A stretch of DNA of 64,000 nucleotides, taken from assembly GCA_041906185.1 (NCBI GenBank), contig JAYRJQ010000012.1:1-64000 (forward strand), read 5' to 3'. Numbering within the stretch: the stretch's first letter is position 1; every line of letters begins with the position of its first letter. Below are positions 24,239 to 34,958 of this stretch, one piece after another. The stretch comes from Roseateles_B sp041906185. Lineage in GTDB: Bacteria; Pseudomonadota; Gammaproteobacteria; Burkholderiales; Burkholderiaceae_C. The position numbers and the translations under genes were made by a program. The notes beneath the pieces were generated by a model. The model saw only the letters and a list, made by a program, of their open reading frames with translations. It did not search any database and was not told the DNA's origin.

Positions 24239-25837
24239 TCAGCGCCGCTTCGCTGTCCCCTGCTGGACTGTCGCAGTGGCGCGCAGGGATTTGGCCGGCG
24301 CGGCGCTGGTCTTGCGGGCGGTGGCGCCCGCCGCGGTCTTGCCGGTCGGCTTCGCGCTGCTGCGCGTGGCGCCCTTGGGGCTGGCCTTGGTCGTGGACTT
24401 GGTGCCCGGCTTGGCGGCGGCGGTCTTGCGGCCCTTTGCCGGCTTGGCGGCCGCCGCGGCGGCGGTGGCTTCGGTGCTGGCGTCGCTGGCCTCGGCCACG
24501 CTGTCCAGCAGGGTGAGCAAGCGACCTTCCTTGATGCGCATGAGCGGCTTGTCCAGCACATGCAGGTCGTCCAGCGGGTTGGCCACCAGCACGAGGAAGC
24601 TCGCCTCGCAGCCGTCGTCGAAACAGGCCAGGCGCCGCTTGGGGAAGAGGGCGCGCGGCGTGGTGATGCTGGCCAGCTTGAGCAGCTCGGCCGGCGTGAA
24701 GACCTCGAGGCCCGCCAGGTGGTGGACCTCGGCCAGCGAGGTGCCCGGGAAGTTGTCGGAGCCCAGCAGCAGCGTGGCGCCGGCCGACTTGAGCTGGCGC
24801 AGGTTCTCCGCCAGCACCTGGCGCTGGGCCTGGCGCTGCTCGTCGCTCATGGGGAAGAGGGTGTTGGCAACGGTTGCCGTCAGCACCTGGGTCTTCTGCG
24901 CGGCGGCCTGGCGTGCGGTGGCGTCGTCCAGGCGGAAGCGCCCGGGCGCGTCGCCGAAGCCGGCGAAGTAGCCAGGCACATGGCCGATCTGGTCGACGCC
25001 GGCGTCCAGGGCCGCCTTGAAGTCGGCCGCCGTCTCGACATGGGCGCTCACCGGGAGTTTGTCTTTGTGCGCCAATCGCACAAGTGCGGCGGCGCTGTCG
25101 GGGCTGAGGCCCAGGCGGCCCATGGCCTCGGGCGTGCCGCGCAGCTCGGGGCGGTCGCTGTAGGCCAGGATGATCTTGAGCCAGTCGGTCTTGCGCGGCC
25201 CGACCAGCGGCCACTTCTGTTGCGCCTGCTCGGGGCTGTCGACCAGCAGCAGCTGACGGTCCGCGAAGTCACTGACCTGGCGCGGCGCCTGGCCCTCGGC
25301 CACGGGCTGGGCCAGCAGGGGCGCCAGTGGGTGGCCGTCGGAGCTGGTGACGCAGGCCGTCGTGAAGCTCACGTCCACGCTGTCGGGCTGGTTGAGCAGC
25401 GGGCGGGCGCTGGCGACGCTCTCCGGGTCCCCGCACTGCATGGCGGCATAGAAGACGCCGTCCTGCAGGTAGCGCTGGCCGAAGTTCTGGACGCCCCAGG
25501 CGCTCTGGAGGTTGTGGTTGTTGGCCTCGGCCAGGGGCGGGATCAGGTATTGGTCCCGCAGCTCCAGGCGGCGGTGGATGCGCTTGGGTCGCGCCTTGGT
25601 GAACTTGCCGTCGACGACGTACAGCGTGCCCTTCTGGAAGCCCTGGCCGTCGAACCAGCGGGCGTTGTGCAGCTCCATGGCCAGCGGCGCGCTGGCCTTG
25701 AAGGGCAGGGGCTGGCCGGGCGCGGGGGCCGCCGAGGGAGACTGGGCCCGGGTCACGCCGCCCAGGGTCAGGGCGGCCAGCAGGACGGAAATTCGCAAGG
25801 CGTACGGCAAGACGGGCGACCCCCAGGGCTTCAGCAA
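24239..25837 (-). CDS. Exported amidohydrolase-family protein with a histone-H1-like tail
   Basis: About 532 aa. Residues 10-32 form a signal peptide (ISVLLAALTLGGVTRAQS). The body is amidohydrolase-like (LELRDQYLIPPLAEANNHNL, VSAHVETAADFKAALDAGVD, QIGHVPGYFAGFG, LLLGSDNFPGTSLAEVHHLA), but the canonical HxH is replaced by ANNHN, so metal binding may be altered. The last ~85 residues are Lys/Ala/Thr/Ser-rich repeats (KPAKGRKTAAAKPGTKSTTK) resembling bacterial H1-like proteins. There is no ATG near the start: the frame opens with TTG at 25837, and another TTG at 25810 is an alternative. It diverges from parE. Confidence 0.82.
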   Translation of the reverse strand: MLKPWGSPVLPYALRISVLLAALTLGGVTRAQSPSAAPAPGQPLPFKASAPLAMELHNARWFDGQGFQKGTLYVVDGKFTKARPKRIHRRLELRDQYLIPPLAEANNHNLQSAWGVQNFGQRYLQDGVFYAAMQCGDPESVASARPLLNQPDSVDVSFTTACVTSSDGHPLAPLLAQPVAEGQAPRQVSDFADRQLLLVDSPEQAQQKWPLVGPRKTDWLKIILAYSDRPELRGTPEAMGRLGLSPDSAAALVRLAHKDKLPVSAHVETAADFKAALDAGVDQIGHVPGYFAGFGDAPGRFRLDDATARQAAAQKTQVLTATVANTLFPMSDEQRQAQRQVLAENLRQLKSAGATLLLGSDNFPGTSLAEVHHLAGLEVFTPAELLKLASITTPRALFPKRRLACFDDGCEASFLVLVANPLDDLHVLDKPLMRIKEGRLLTLLDSVAEASDASTEATAAAAAAKPAKGRKTAAAKPGTKSTTKASPKGATRSSAKPTGKTAAGATARKTSAAPAKSLRATATVQQGTAKRR

Positions 25838-25932
25838 AGTGGCGGATGCTACGACGGAAACAGGCCGTCCGGCTCAAGTCACTCTTGGGGATTCCCCCGG
25901 CGGCCGACGCGGGAGGGGGGCCGGCGCCTCCC

Positions 25933-25938
25933 TACAAT
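25933..25938 (+). promoter_or_regulatory. -10 box (TACAAT) close to the parE start
   Basis: TACAAT followed by CGCCGCC and ATG, so the expected transcription start is at or beside the A of ATG. There is no Shine-Dalgarno and no clear -35 hexamer. The same layout is seen before slyD, roxA, mksF and trhP. Confidence 0.5.
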
Positions 25939-25945
25939 CGCCGCC

Positions 25946-27940
25946 ATGGCAAGCAAAGCAGTCACCCCCGCCTCCGCCGCGCCCTCGGGCTACGGCGAGG
26001 CCTCGATCCGCGTTCTCAAGGGCCTGGAGCCCGTCAAGCAGCGCCCGGGCATGTACACCCGGACGGACAACCCCCTGCACATCATCCAGGAGGTGATCGA
26101 CAACGCCGCCGACGAGGCCCTGGCGGGCTACGGGCGCCGGATCGACCTCACCCAGCACACCGACGGTTCCATCACCATCGAGGACGACGGCCGCGGCATT
26201 CCCTTCGGCCTGCACCCCGAGGAGGGCGTGCCGGTGGTCGAGATCGTCTTCACCCGCCTGCATGCGGGCGGCAAATTCGACAAGGGCTCGGGCGGCGCCT
26301 ACAGCTTCTCCGGTGGCCTGCACGGCGTCGGCGTGAGCGTGACCAACGCCCTGGCCAAGCGCCTGGAGGTGACGGTCTGGCGGGAGAAGCAGGTCGCGCG
26401 CCTGGCCTTCGAGGCGGGCGATGTGGTGGAGCCGGTCGCGGTGCGCCCTGCCGCCAGCGGGGATCGCAAGCAGGGCACGACGGTGCGTGTGTGGCCCGAC
26501 GCCAAGTACTTCGAGAGTCCCGACCTCCCCAAGGGCGAGCTGGTGCACCTGCTGCGCTCCAAGGCCGTGCTGATGCCCGGCGTCACCGTGACGCTCAAGC
26601 AGGAGAAGACCGGTGAAGTGCAGACCTGGGCCTACAAGGGCGGCCTGCGCGACTACCTCATGCAGACGCTGGTCAGCGACCCGCTGATCCCGCTGTTCGA
26701 GGGCGAGCAGTACGCCAGCAAGGCCGAGACCGAGAACTTCGCCGAGGGCGAGGGCGCCGCCTGGTGCGTGGCCTTCACCGAGGAGGGGCAGGTCATGCGC
26801 GAGAGCTACGTCAACCTGATCCCCACGGTGGCCGGCGGCACGCACGAGTCCGGCCTGAAGGACGGCCTTTTCGGCGCGATCAAGAGCTTCATCGAGATGC
26901 ACAGCCTGCTGCCCAAGGGCGTGAAGCTGATGCCGGACGACGTCTTCTCGCGTGCGAGCTTCGTGCTCTCGGCCAAGGTGCTGGACCCGCAGTTCCAGGG
27001 CCAGACCAAGGAGCGGCTGAACTCGCGGGATGCCCTGCGTCTCGTGTCCGCCTTCGTCAAGCCGCAGCTCGAGCTGTGGCTCAACCAGCATGTGGAGCAC
27101 GGCAAGAAGCTGGCCGAGCTGGTCATCAAGCAGGCCCAGACCCGCCAGCGCGCCAGCCAGAAGGTCGAGAAGCGCAAGGGCTCCGGCGTGGCCGTGCTGC
27201 CCGGCAAGCTGACCGACTGCGAAAGCCGCGACCTCCTGCACAACGAGCTCTTCCTCGTCGAGGGCGACTCCGCCGGCGGCTCGGCCAAGATGGGCCGCAA
27301 CAAGGAGACGCAGGCCATCCTGCCCCTGCGCGGCAAGGTGCTCAACGCCTGGGAGGTCGAGCGCGACCTGCTCTTCAAGAACAACGAGATCCACGACATC
27401 TCCGTGGCCATCGGCGTGGATCCGCATGGGCCGAACGACTCGCCGGACCTCAGCAATCTCCGCTACGGCAAGATCTGCATCCTCTCGGACGCTGACGTCG
27501 ACGGCTCCCACATCCAGGTCCTGCTGCTGACGCTGTTCTTCCGCCATTTCCCGAAGCTCGTCGAGGCCGGCCACATCTACGTCGCCCGCCCGCCGCTGTT
27601 CCGCGTGGACGCCCCGGCCCGTGGCAAGAAGCCCGCCGCCAAGATCTATGCCCTCGACGAAGGCGAGATGACGGCCACGCTGGACAAACTTCGCAAGGAA
27701 GGCGCCCGCGAGAACAGCTGGACCATCAGCCGCTTCAAGGGCCTGGGCGAGATGAGCGCCGAGCAGCTCTGGGACACCACGCTGAACCCCGAGACCCGCC
27801 GCCTCATGCAGGTGGCCTACGGCATGTTCGACTTCGCCGCCACCGAGGGCGCGATCAACAAGCTCATGGGCAAGGGCGAGGCCGCCTCGCGCCGCGAGCT
27901 GATGGAGCTGCACGGCGACTCCGTCGAGGTCGACATCTGA
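25946..27940 (+). CDS. parE: DNA topoisomerase IV subunit B
   Basis: A 664-aa ParE, normal for the topoisomerase IV B subunit. The GHKL ATPase part shows EVIDNAADEALAGYG, IEDDGRGIPFG and SFSGGLHGVGVSVTNAL. The transducer follows. The Toprim part carries LVEGDSAGGSAKMGRN and the metal-binding DADVDGSHI, and the end has SRFKGLGEMSAEQLWDTT. With ParC it decatenates daughter chromosomes. The start MASKAVTPAS at 25946 was chosen over the long upstream frame from family length and the TACAAT box. It starts a plus-strand gene run that ends with mksB. Confidence 0.97.
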   Translation: MASKAVTPASAAPSGYGEASIRVLKGLEPVKQRPGMYTRTDNPLHIIQEVIDNAADEALAGYGRRIDLTQHTDGSITIEDDGRGIPFGLHPEEGVPVVEIVFTRLHAGGKFDKGSGGAYSFSGGLHGVGVSVTNALAKRLEVTVWREKQVARLAFEAGDVVEPVAVRPAASGDRKQGTTVRVWPDAKYFESPDLPKGELVHLLRSKAVLMPGVTVTLKQEKTGEVQTWAYKGGLRDYLMQTLVSDPLIPLFEGEQYASKAETENFAEGEGAAWCVAFTEEGQVMRESYVNLIPTVAGGTHESGLKDGLFGAIKSFIEMHSLLPKGVKLMPDDVFSRASFVLSAKVLDPQFQGQTKERLNSRDALRLVSAFVKPQLELWLNQHVEHGKKLAELVIKQAQTRQRASQKVEKRKGSGVAVLPGKLTDCESRDLLHNELFLVEGDSAGGSAKMGRNKETQAILPLRGKVLNAWEVERDLLFKNNEIHDISVAIGVDPHGPNDSPDLSNLRYGKICILSDADVDGSHIQVLLLTLFFRHFPKLVEAGHIYVARPPLFRVDAPARGKKPAAKIYALDEGEMTATLDKLRKEGARENSWTISRFKGLGEMSAEQLWDTTLNPETRRLMQVAYGMFDFAATEGAINKLMGKGEAASRRELMELHGDSVEVDI

Positions 27941-27964
27941 TCGGCCGCCGGCCGGGAGCGTTCC

Positions 27965-29017
27965 ATGAAGATCGTCTACAACGAGCGTCACGCCGAGCAC
28001 GCCGCGCAGAAGGAGTTCTTCCGCGGGCAGCTGGTCGACGCCTTCGAGATCCCGGCCCGCGCCGACTTCGTCCTGCAGGCCCTGCAGGCCAGCGATCTCG
28101 GGCCCTTCGTGCCCGTGGCGGACCACGGCCGGGCGCCGCTGGAGCGCGTGCATGCGCCGGCCTATCTGCGCTTCATCGAGGGCGCCTACGCCGAGTGGCA
28201 GGCGCTGGGCGGGGAGGGCGAGGCCTTCCCGGCCGTGTGGCCCATCCGCAGCCTACGCAGTGACGTCGAGCCCCGGAGCTTCGCCGCCCGCCTGGGTCTC
28301 TATTCGATGGACAGCGGCTCGCCGCTCACCGCCGGCACCTGGAGCGCCGCCTACTGGGGCGCCCAGGCCAGCCTGACCGCGCTGGACCTCGTGCTGGCCG
28401 GCGAGCGCTCGGCCTACTGCCTCACGCGCCCGCCCGGTCACCATGCCGGGGCCGACTTCTTCGGCGGCTACTGTTTCATCAACAACGCCGCCGTGACCGC
28501 GCAGGCTGCGCGCGACGCAGGCCGCCAGCGCGTGGCCATCCTCGACGTGGACTACCACCACGGCAACGGCACGCAGGCCATCTTCTACGATCGCCCGGAC
28601 GTTTTCTTCCTGAGCATCCACGGCGACCCGCAGACCGAATATCCCTTCTTCCTGGGCCACGCCGACGAGCGCGGCGCGGGGGCGGGCGAGGGCTTCAACG
28701 CCAACTTCCCGCTGCCGGCCGGCGCCAGCAACGCGCAGTGGTTCGAGGCCTTCGAGCAGGCGCTCGCGCGCCTGGAGGCCTTTGCGCCGGAGCTGGTGAT
28801 CGTCTCGCTGGGCGTGGACACCTACGGCGGCGATCCCATCTCGCACTTCAAGCTCGACGAGCCCGAGTTCCGCCGCATGGGCGAGCGCCTGGCCGCGCTG
28901 CAGCGCCCCACGCTCTTCCTGCAGGAGGGCGGCTACGCCACGGCCGCCATCGGTCGCAATGTGCATGCCGTGCTGGCGGGCTTCGAGTCCGTGGCGCCGG
29001 CCCGCAAGGGAGCCTGA
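27965..29017 (+). CDS. Class II histone-deacetylase family protein, acetylpolyamine amidohydrolase-like
   Basis: A 350-aa zinc-dependent deacetylase of the arginase/deacetylase fold. Seen: TRPPGHHAGADFFGGYCFIN with the paired catalytic histidines, AILDVDYHHGNGTQ with the zinc-binding Asp and His, and the second zinc Asp in VSLGVDTYGGDPIS. The length and the extended N-terminal loop fit acetylpolyamine amidohydrolases (AphA type) better than acetoin utilisation proteins. Substrate could be acetylputrescine-like polyamines or small N-acetyl amides. GGGAG lies seven bases before the ATG. It sits 24 bp after parE and is followed by a GNAT acetyltransferase after 5 bp. Confidence 0.9.
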   Translation: MKIVYNERHAEHAAQKEFFRGQLVDAFEIPARADFVLQALQASDLGPFVPVADHGRAPLERVHAPAYLRFIEGAYAEWQALGGEGEAFPAVWPIRSLRSDVEPRSFAARLGLYSMDSGSPLTAGTWSAAYWGAQASLTALDLVLAGERSAYCLTRPPGHHAGADFFGGYCFINNAAVTAQAARDAGRQRVAILDVDYHHGNGTQAIFYDRPDVFFLSIHGDPQTEYPFFLGHADERGAGAGEGFNANFPLPAGASNAQWFEAFEQALARLEAFAPELVIVSLGVDTYGGDPISHFKLDEPEFRRMGERLAALQRPTLFLQEGGYATAAIGRNVHAVLAGFESVAPARKGA

Positions 29018-29022
29018 ACGCC

Positions 29023-29559
29023 ATGACCGGCCAGCCGCGCGTGCATCTGCGTCCCACCATGCTCTCGGATCTGGACTTCGTTGTCTCGGTCGAGCAGGAC
29101 GCGGCCAATCTGCCCTTCATCACGCCCTGGGAGCGCACGCAGCACGAGGGAGCGATCCGCTTCCCGGACTCGCGCCACTTCATCGTGGAGTGGGGGCCGG
29201 AGGCCCAGCGCGCCGGCTACGTGATCCTGCAGGGCTGCCGCAACCCGAACCGCTCCGTCGAGCTCAAGCGCCTGGTGCTGCAGCCCAAGGGGCAGGGCGT
29301 GGGCCGCACCTGCCTGCGGCTCCTCAAGCAGCTCGCCTTCCAACAGCTGCACGCCCACCGCTTCTGGCTGGACGTCAAAGGGCTGAACACCCGCGCGCAG
29401 GCGCTCTACCTCAGCGAGGGCTTCGTCGAAGAGGGCCGCTTGCGCGAGAGCGTGCGGGTGAGCCTCGAGGGCGCGGACGGCTATGACAGCCTGATCGTGA
29501 TGTCCATGCTCGACCGCGAGTACCAGGCCCGCCGCGCCATGAACGAGGAAACCGCATGA
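29023..29559 (+). CDS. GNAT family N-acetyltransferase
   Basis: A 178-aa GNAT protein (RVHLRPTMLSDLDFVVSVEQ at the N-terminus; the acetyl-CoA motif A is VLQPKGQGVGRTCLRLL; LDVKGLNTRAQALYLSEGFV is motif B). It transfers an acetyl group to an unknown amine. Being directly paired with a deacetylase could give a modify/remove pair, which is inference. It overlaps the transglycosylase start by 4 bp. Confidence 0.9.
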   Translation: MTGQPRVHLRPTMLSDLDFVVSVEQDAANLPFITPWERTQHEGAIRFPDSRHFIVEWGPEAQRAGYVILQGCRNPNRSVELKRLVLQPKGQGVGRTCLRLLKQLAFQQLHAHRFWLDVKGLNTRAQALYLSEGFVEEGRLRESVRVSLEGADGYDSLIVMSMLDREYQARRAMNEETA

Positions 29560-30260
29560 GGTGGCTGCCGGCCCTGGCGCTCGCCGTCGTGCTCGACCTT
29601 GTGGCCCCGGCCGCGCAGGCGGAGCTGTGGGCCTTTGTGGACAACGCCGGCGTGGCGCACTTCGCCGCGCAGCGGCTGGACGATCGCTACCAGCCCGTCA
29701 TGAGCGTCGGTGCCCGCCCGCAGCGCGTGCCGGGCAAGACCGACCACGGCCGCTCGCTGCTGACCTGGCTGGAGTTCGCCCCCGAGGTCAAGGCCGTGCT
29801 GCCCTATCTGCGCGAGGCCTCGCAGCAGACGGGCGTGGACATGGAGCTGCTCAAGGCCATGATCGCCGTCGAGAGCGGCTTCAAGGCCGACGTGATCTCC
29901 CCGCGCGGCGCGACCGGCCTCATGCAGATCACCGCCATCGCTGCCGAGCAGTACGCCACGCCCGCCGAGGCCCGCCAGCCCGTCGAGCAGCGGCTGCGGG
30001 CGCCGCGCAGCAATGTGCTGCTCGGTGCGCGCATGCTGGCCGACCTGATCAAGCGCTACGGCCGCATCGACGCGGCCCTGGCCGCCTGGAACGCCGGTGA
30101 GACGGCGGTCCGCAAGGCGGGGGGGCGCATGCCGCCCATCGACGAAACCCAGGCCCATGTGCAGATGGTGCTGGAGCTCTACTGGGCGCTGCTGCAGCGC
30201 AGCCAGAGCCAGCAGCTGCAGGGCATGCAATTCCACAGCGCGCCGGTCTCCCAGCAGTAG
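29556..30260 (+). CDS. Lytic transglycosylase with SLT domain
   Basis: A 234-aa exported protein. The signal peptide is MRWLPALALAVVLDLVAPAAQA. A short DUF4124-like beta stretch follows (LWAFVDNAGVAHFAAQRLDD). The SLT lysozyme domain has the catalytic Glu in MIAVESGFKADVIS and then GATGLMQI and AAWNAGETAVRKAGG. It cleaves peptidoglycan glycan strands with formation of 1,6-anhydro ends. It overlaps the GNAT stop by 4 bp and precedes parC by 36 bp. Confidence 0.92.
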   Translation: MRWLPALALAVVLDLVAPAAQAELWAFVDNAGVAHFAAQRLDDRYQPVMSVGARPQRVPGKTDHGRSLLTWLEFAPEVKAVLPYLREASQQTGVDMELLKAMIAVESGFKADVISPRGATGLMQITAIAAEQYATPAEARQPVEQRLRAPRSNVLLGARMLADLIKRYGRIDAALAAWNAGETAVRKAGGRMPPIDETQAHVQMVLELYWALLQRSQSQQLQGMQFHSAPVSQQ

Positions 30261-30296
30261 GCCCCCATCAGGCCCGCAGGCAAGGCGCCAATCCCC

Positions 30297-32663
<2,367 letters not shown>

Positions 32664-32703
32664 GCCCGGCGAGACCCCGGATGGCACAGGGATAATCCGC
32701 CCG

Positions 32704-34164
32704 ATGACCGATTCCCAGATCCGCGCCGCGGTCCTGCCCGAGCAGGGCGCCGCGGCCGAGCGCTTTGACGACGCCGACGGCGGCGAGGGCGCGCGCTTCG
32801 AGGACTACTTCCGCGAAGGCGCCGTGCCCGGCGAGGCCCTGCTGTGGTGGCAGCTCGAGCGCAATGAACCGCTGATCCAGGCGATGCGGGCCCTGTTCCA
32901 CGGGCCGGCGGCCCTGGTGCGCCTGCGCTTGTGGGTCTTCATGGAGCTGATGGCGCTCCCGGAGTCCCGCCTGCCGCGCGACACCCTCAACCGCCACTTC
33001 CACGCCCTGCGCGACGAGGCCCTGGAGCTGGTGCTCAAGCGCCTGCGCGAGGCGCAGCTGCTGGCCTGGGACGCCTCGAACCAGCAGTACGGCATCACCC
33101 CGCTGGCCCAGCAGCTCGTGGGCCTGCTCTCGCCGCTGACCGTGGCGGGCGAGCAGGATGCGGACCTCGCCGCGCTGCTGGCCAATGTGGCCGGCGCCCA
33201 CCAGCTGGGCACGCTGGACCCGGCCCAGCTGCACCACCTGCAGGCGCAGCTGGCGCGGCTCTATGACGAGTTCGCCGACGCCATCGCCAGCGGCTCCGAG
33301 TTCCATCTGCGCCGCGCGCGCCAGCGTTTCGAGCGCGCGCTCGGGCTGGTGGAGCGGGCCAGCGAGGCGCTCTCGGCCATCATCGAGCAGGCCCAGGCGG
33401 ACGGCAACGCGCGCCTGGAGCGCCTCGCCCGCGAGCTGGGCCTGGCGCAGGCGCGGCTGCTCGCGATGGCGAGCCAGTTCAACCGCGCGCTGCAGCAGGT
33501 GGACCGCCAGCGCGTGACGCTGGGCTCCACCGGCATCACCACGACGGATGTGCGCCGCTGGCTGCAGAACGTGCCTTTCCTCGAGAACCTCAGCCTGGGC
33601 GCGCTCTCGCGGCCGGTGCTGCCGGTGATGGTGGCCCAGCACGAGCTGCTGGACACCTGCGAGGCCGAGTTCGAACGCGACCGCCCCAAGCCACCCACGC
33701 CCGAGCCGCTGCCGGCCGGCCTGGTGGCGCCGGAAGGCCAGCTCGCCGTGATGAGCCTGCCGGAAGACCTGGCGGGCATGCAGGCCCTGCTGGGGCGCTG
33801 GCAGGCCGAGGGCCGGGGCGCGCAAGACCTGACCCCCGCGGTGCTGGGCGACAGCTACGCCCGCGCCGCCTACCGCGCCCAGCTGCTGCCGCTGCTCGGC
33901 GACCCGCAGGCCCAGCATCTGCAGGGCGCGACCGGCGACATGGCCCGCCAGCCCTGGCGCGTGCGCTGGTCCGTCGAGCAGGGCGAGGTCGAGGATGAAT
34001 TCGTCAAGTGGATGAGCCGTGGCCATCTGCTGCCGGTGGACGAGGAGGGGCGCGTCACGCTGCCCGAGGGCCTCACCGCCGATGCCGCGCCTCCCGAGGC
34101 CTCCGCCAACACGGGCGACGTGGGCGACACGCCTGCCGCCCCCAGCCCCGCCTCCGAATCATGA
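32704..34164 (+). CDS. mksF: Condensin kleisin subunit, MukF/MksF-like
   Basis: A 486-aa mostly helical protein. The N-terminus looks like a winged helix (LLWWQLERNEPLIQAMRALF, LRLRLWVFMELMALP, LVLKRLREAQLLAWDASNQQ), the centre is long helices (ERLARELGLAQARLLAMASQ), and a C-terminal wing (WRVRWSVEQGEVEDEFVKWM) would contact the SMC head. This layout and the gene order kleisin-KITE-SMC match MukBEF-like MksF/MksE/MksB condensins, which organise the chromosome. The ATG at 32704 has GATAAT seven bases upstream. It overlaps mksE by 4 bp. Identification is by context plus fold pattern rather than a diagnostic motif. Confidence 0.82.
   Translation: MTDSQIRAAVLPEQGAAAERFDDADGGEGARFEDYFREGAVPGEALLWWQLERNEPLIQAMRALFHGPAALVRLRLWVFMELMALPESRLPRDTLNRHFHALRDEALELVLKRLREAQLLAWDASNQQYGITPLAQQLVGLLSPLTVAGEQDADLAALLANVAGAHQLGTLDPAQLHHLQAQLARLYDEFADAIASGSEFHLRRARQRFERALGLVERASEALSAIIEQAQADGNARLERLARELGLAQARLLAMASQFNRALQQVDRQRVTLGSTGITTTDVRRWLQNVPFLENLSLGALSRPVLPVMVAQHELLDTCEAEFERDRPKPPTPEPLPAGLVAPEGQLAVMSLPEDLAGMQALLGRWQAEGRGAQDLTPAVLGDSYARAAYRAQLLPLLGDPQAQHLQGATGDMARQPWRVRWSVEQGEVEDEFVKWMSRGHLLPVDEEGRVTLPEGLTADAAPPEASANTGDVGDTPAAPSPASES
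33822..33836 (+). repeat. Dispersed repeat GCAAGACCTGACCCC, copy 2
   Basis: Exact 15-mer inside mksF, reading AQDLTPAV in frame. Confidence 0.75.
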
Positions 34165-34958
34165 GCAATACCCTGGACGACGCGGCCCACCTGGCCGCGC
34201 AACTCATCGCCCGCCGCTGGCTGCCCCGCAGCCATCCGCTGGTGCGCCGCGCGCTGATCGACACCGAGCTGTGGACCGCGCTGAACAACCGCCTCTCGGC
34301 CGTCGGCCTGAAGCTGGTCGAGAACCTCTACGCCGACCACATCACCGTGGCCATGCTGCGCCCGGCCGAGGTGGCCGTGTTCGGCGAGACCGGCCTCGCG
34401 GCCAACAACAACCTGGACCTTCCGCGTGACGGCGTGGCCCTGCTGGTGGTGCTGTGGTCCCTGATCATCCTGCCCAAGCGCCAGCGCCAGATCGCCCGCA
34501 CGGAGGCGGAGGCCGAAGGGCAGGGCGAGATGTTCGCCACCGACAAGCCGCTGCCCCTGGCCTCCAGCGTGTCGCCCACGCTGTCCTACCGCAGCCTGCT
34601 GGCCGACTTCGGCAACCAGCTGGGCAAGAAGATGCGCCTGGACGCCAACCTCAAGCTGCTGGAGCGCAACGGCTTCATCACGCGCCGCGCCGAGGACATC
34701 GCCGAGGGCCCGCTGCTGGACCTGCTGCTGGACTACGACGTGCTTGCGCCGCGCGTGCTGGACGGCTCCCTGGCCGATGTGCTGGCCCGCGCCACCGACC
34801 CGCTGGCCGGCCCGGCGATCAACGCCATTCTCACGAAGCGCAACGAGCCGGAAGCTGAACCCGAGCCCGAGCCCGAGGCTGAGCCCGTGCCGGCGCCCGA
34901 CGACGAATTGAATGCCGCCGCCCCCTCGCAAGCGGGCGACGCGCCGGAGACGCACTGA
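34161..34958 (+). CDS. mksE: Condensin KITE subunit, MukE/MksE-like
   Basis: A 265-aa protein with a helical/winged-helix body (LDDAAHLAAQLIARRWLPRS, WTALNNRLSAVGLKLVENLY, SYRSLLADFGNQLGKKMRLD, LKLLERNGFITRRAEDIAEG) and an acidic Glu/Pro tail (PEAEPEPEPEAEPVPAP). It is coupled by 4-bp and 1-bp overlaps to mksF and mksB, the hallmark of the mks operon. MksE bridges the kleisin and the SMC dimer. The family is diverse, so the call depends on context. Confidence 0.82.
   Translation: MSNTLDDAAHLAAQLIARRWLPRSHPLVRRALIDTELWTALNNRLSAVGLKLVENLYADHITVAMLRPAEVAVFGETGLAANNNLDLPRDGVALLVVLWSLIILPKRQRQIARTEAEAEGQGEMFATDKPLPLASSVSPTLSYRSLLADFGNQLGKKMRLDANLKLLERNGFITRRAEDIAEGPLLDLLLDYDVLAPRVLDGSLADVLARATDPLAGPAINAILTKRNEPEAEPEPEPEAEPVPAPDDELNAAAPSQAGDAPETH

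Noticed and set aside
22874..25945. parE reading frame extending 1024 codons upstream to 22874
   Set aside because: That part overlaps the MFS and amidohydrolase genes on the other strand. ParE length and the TACAAT box fix the start at 25946.
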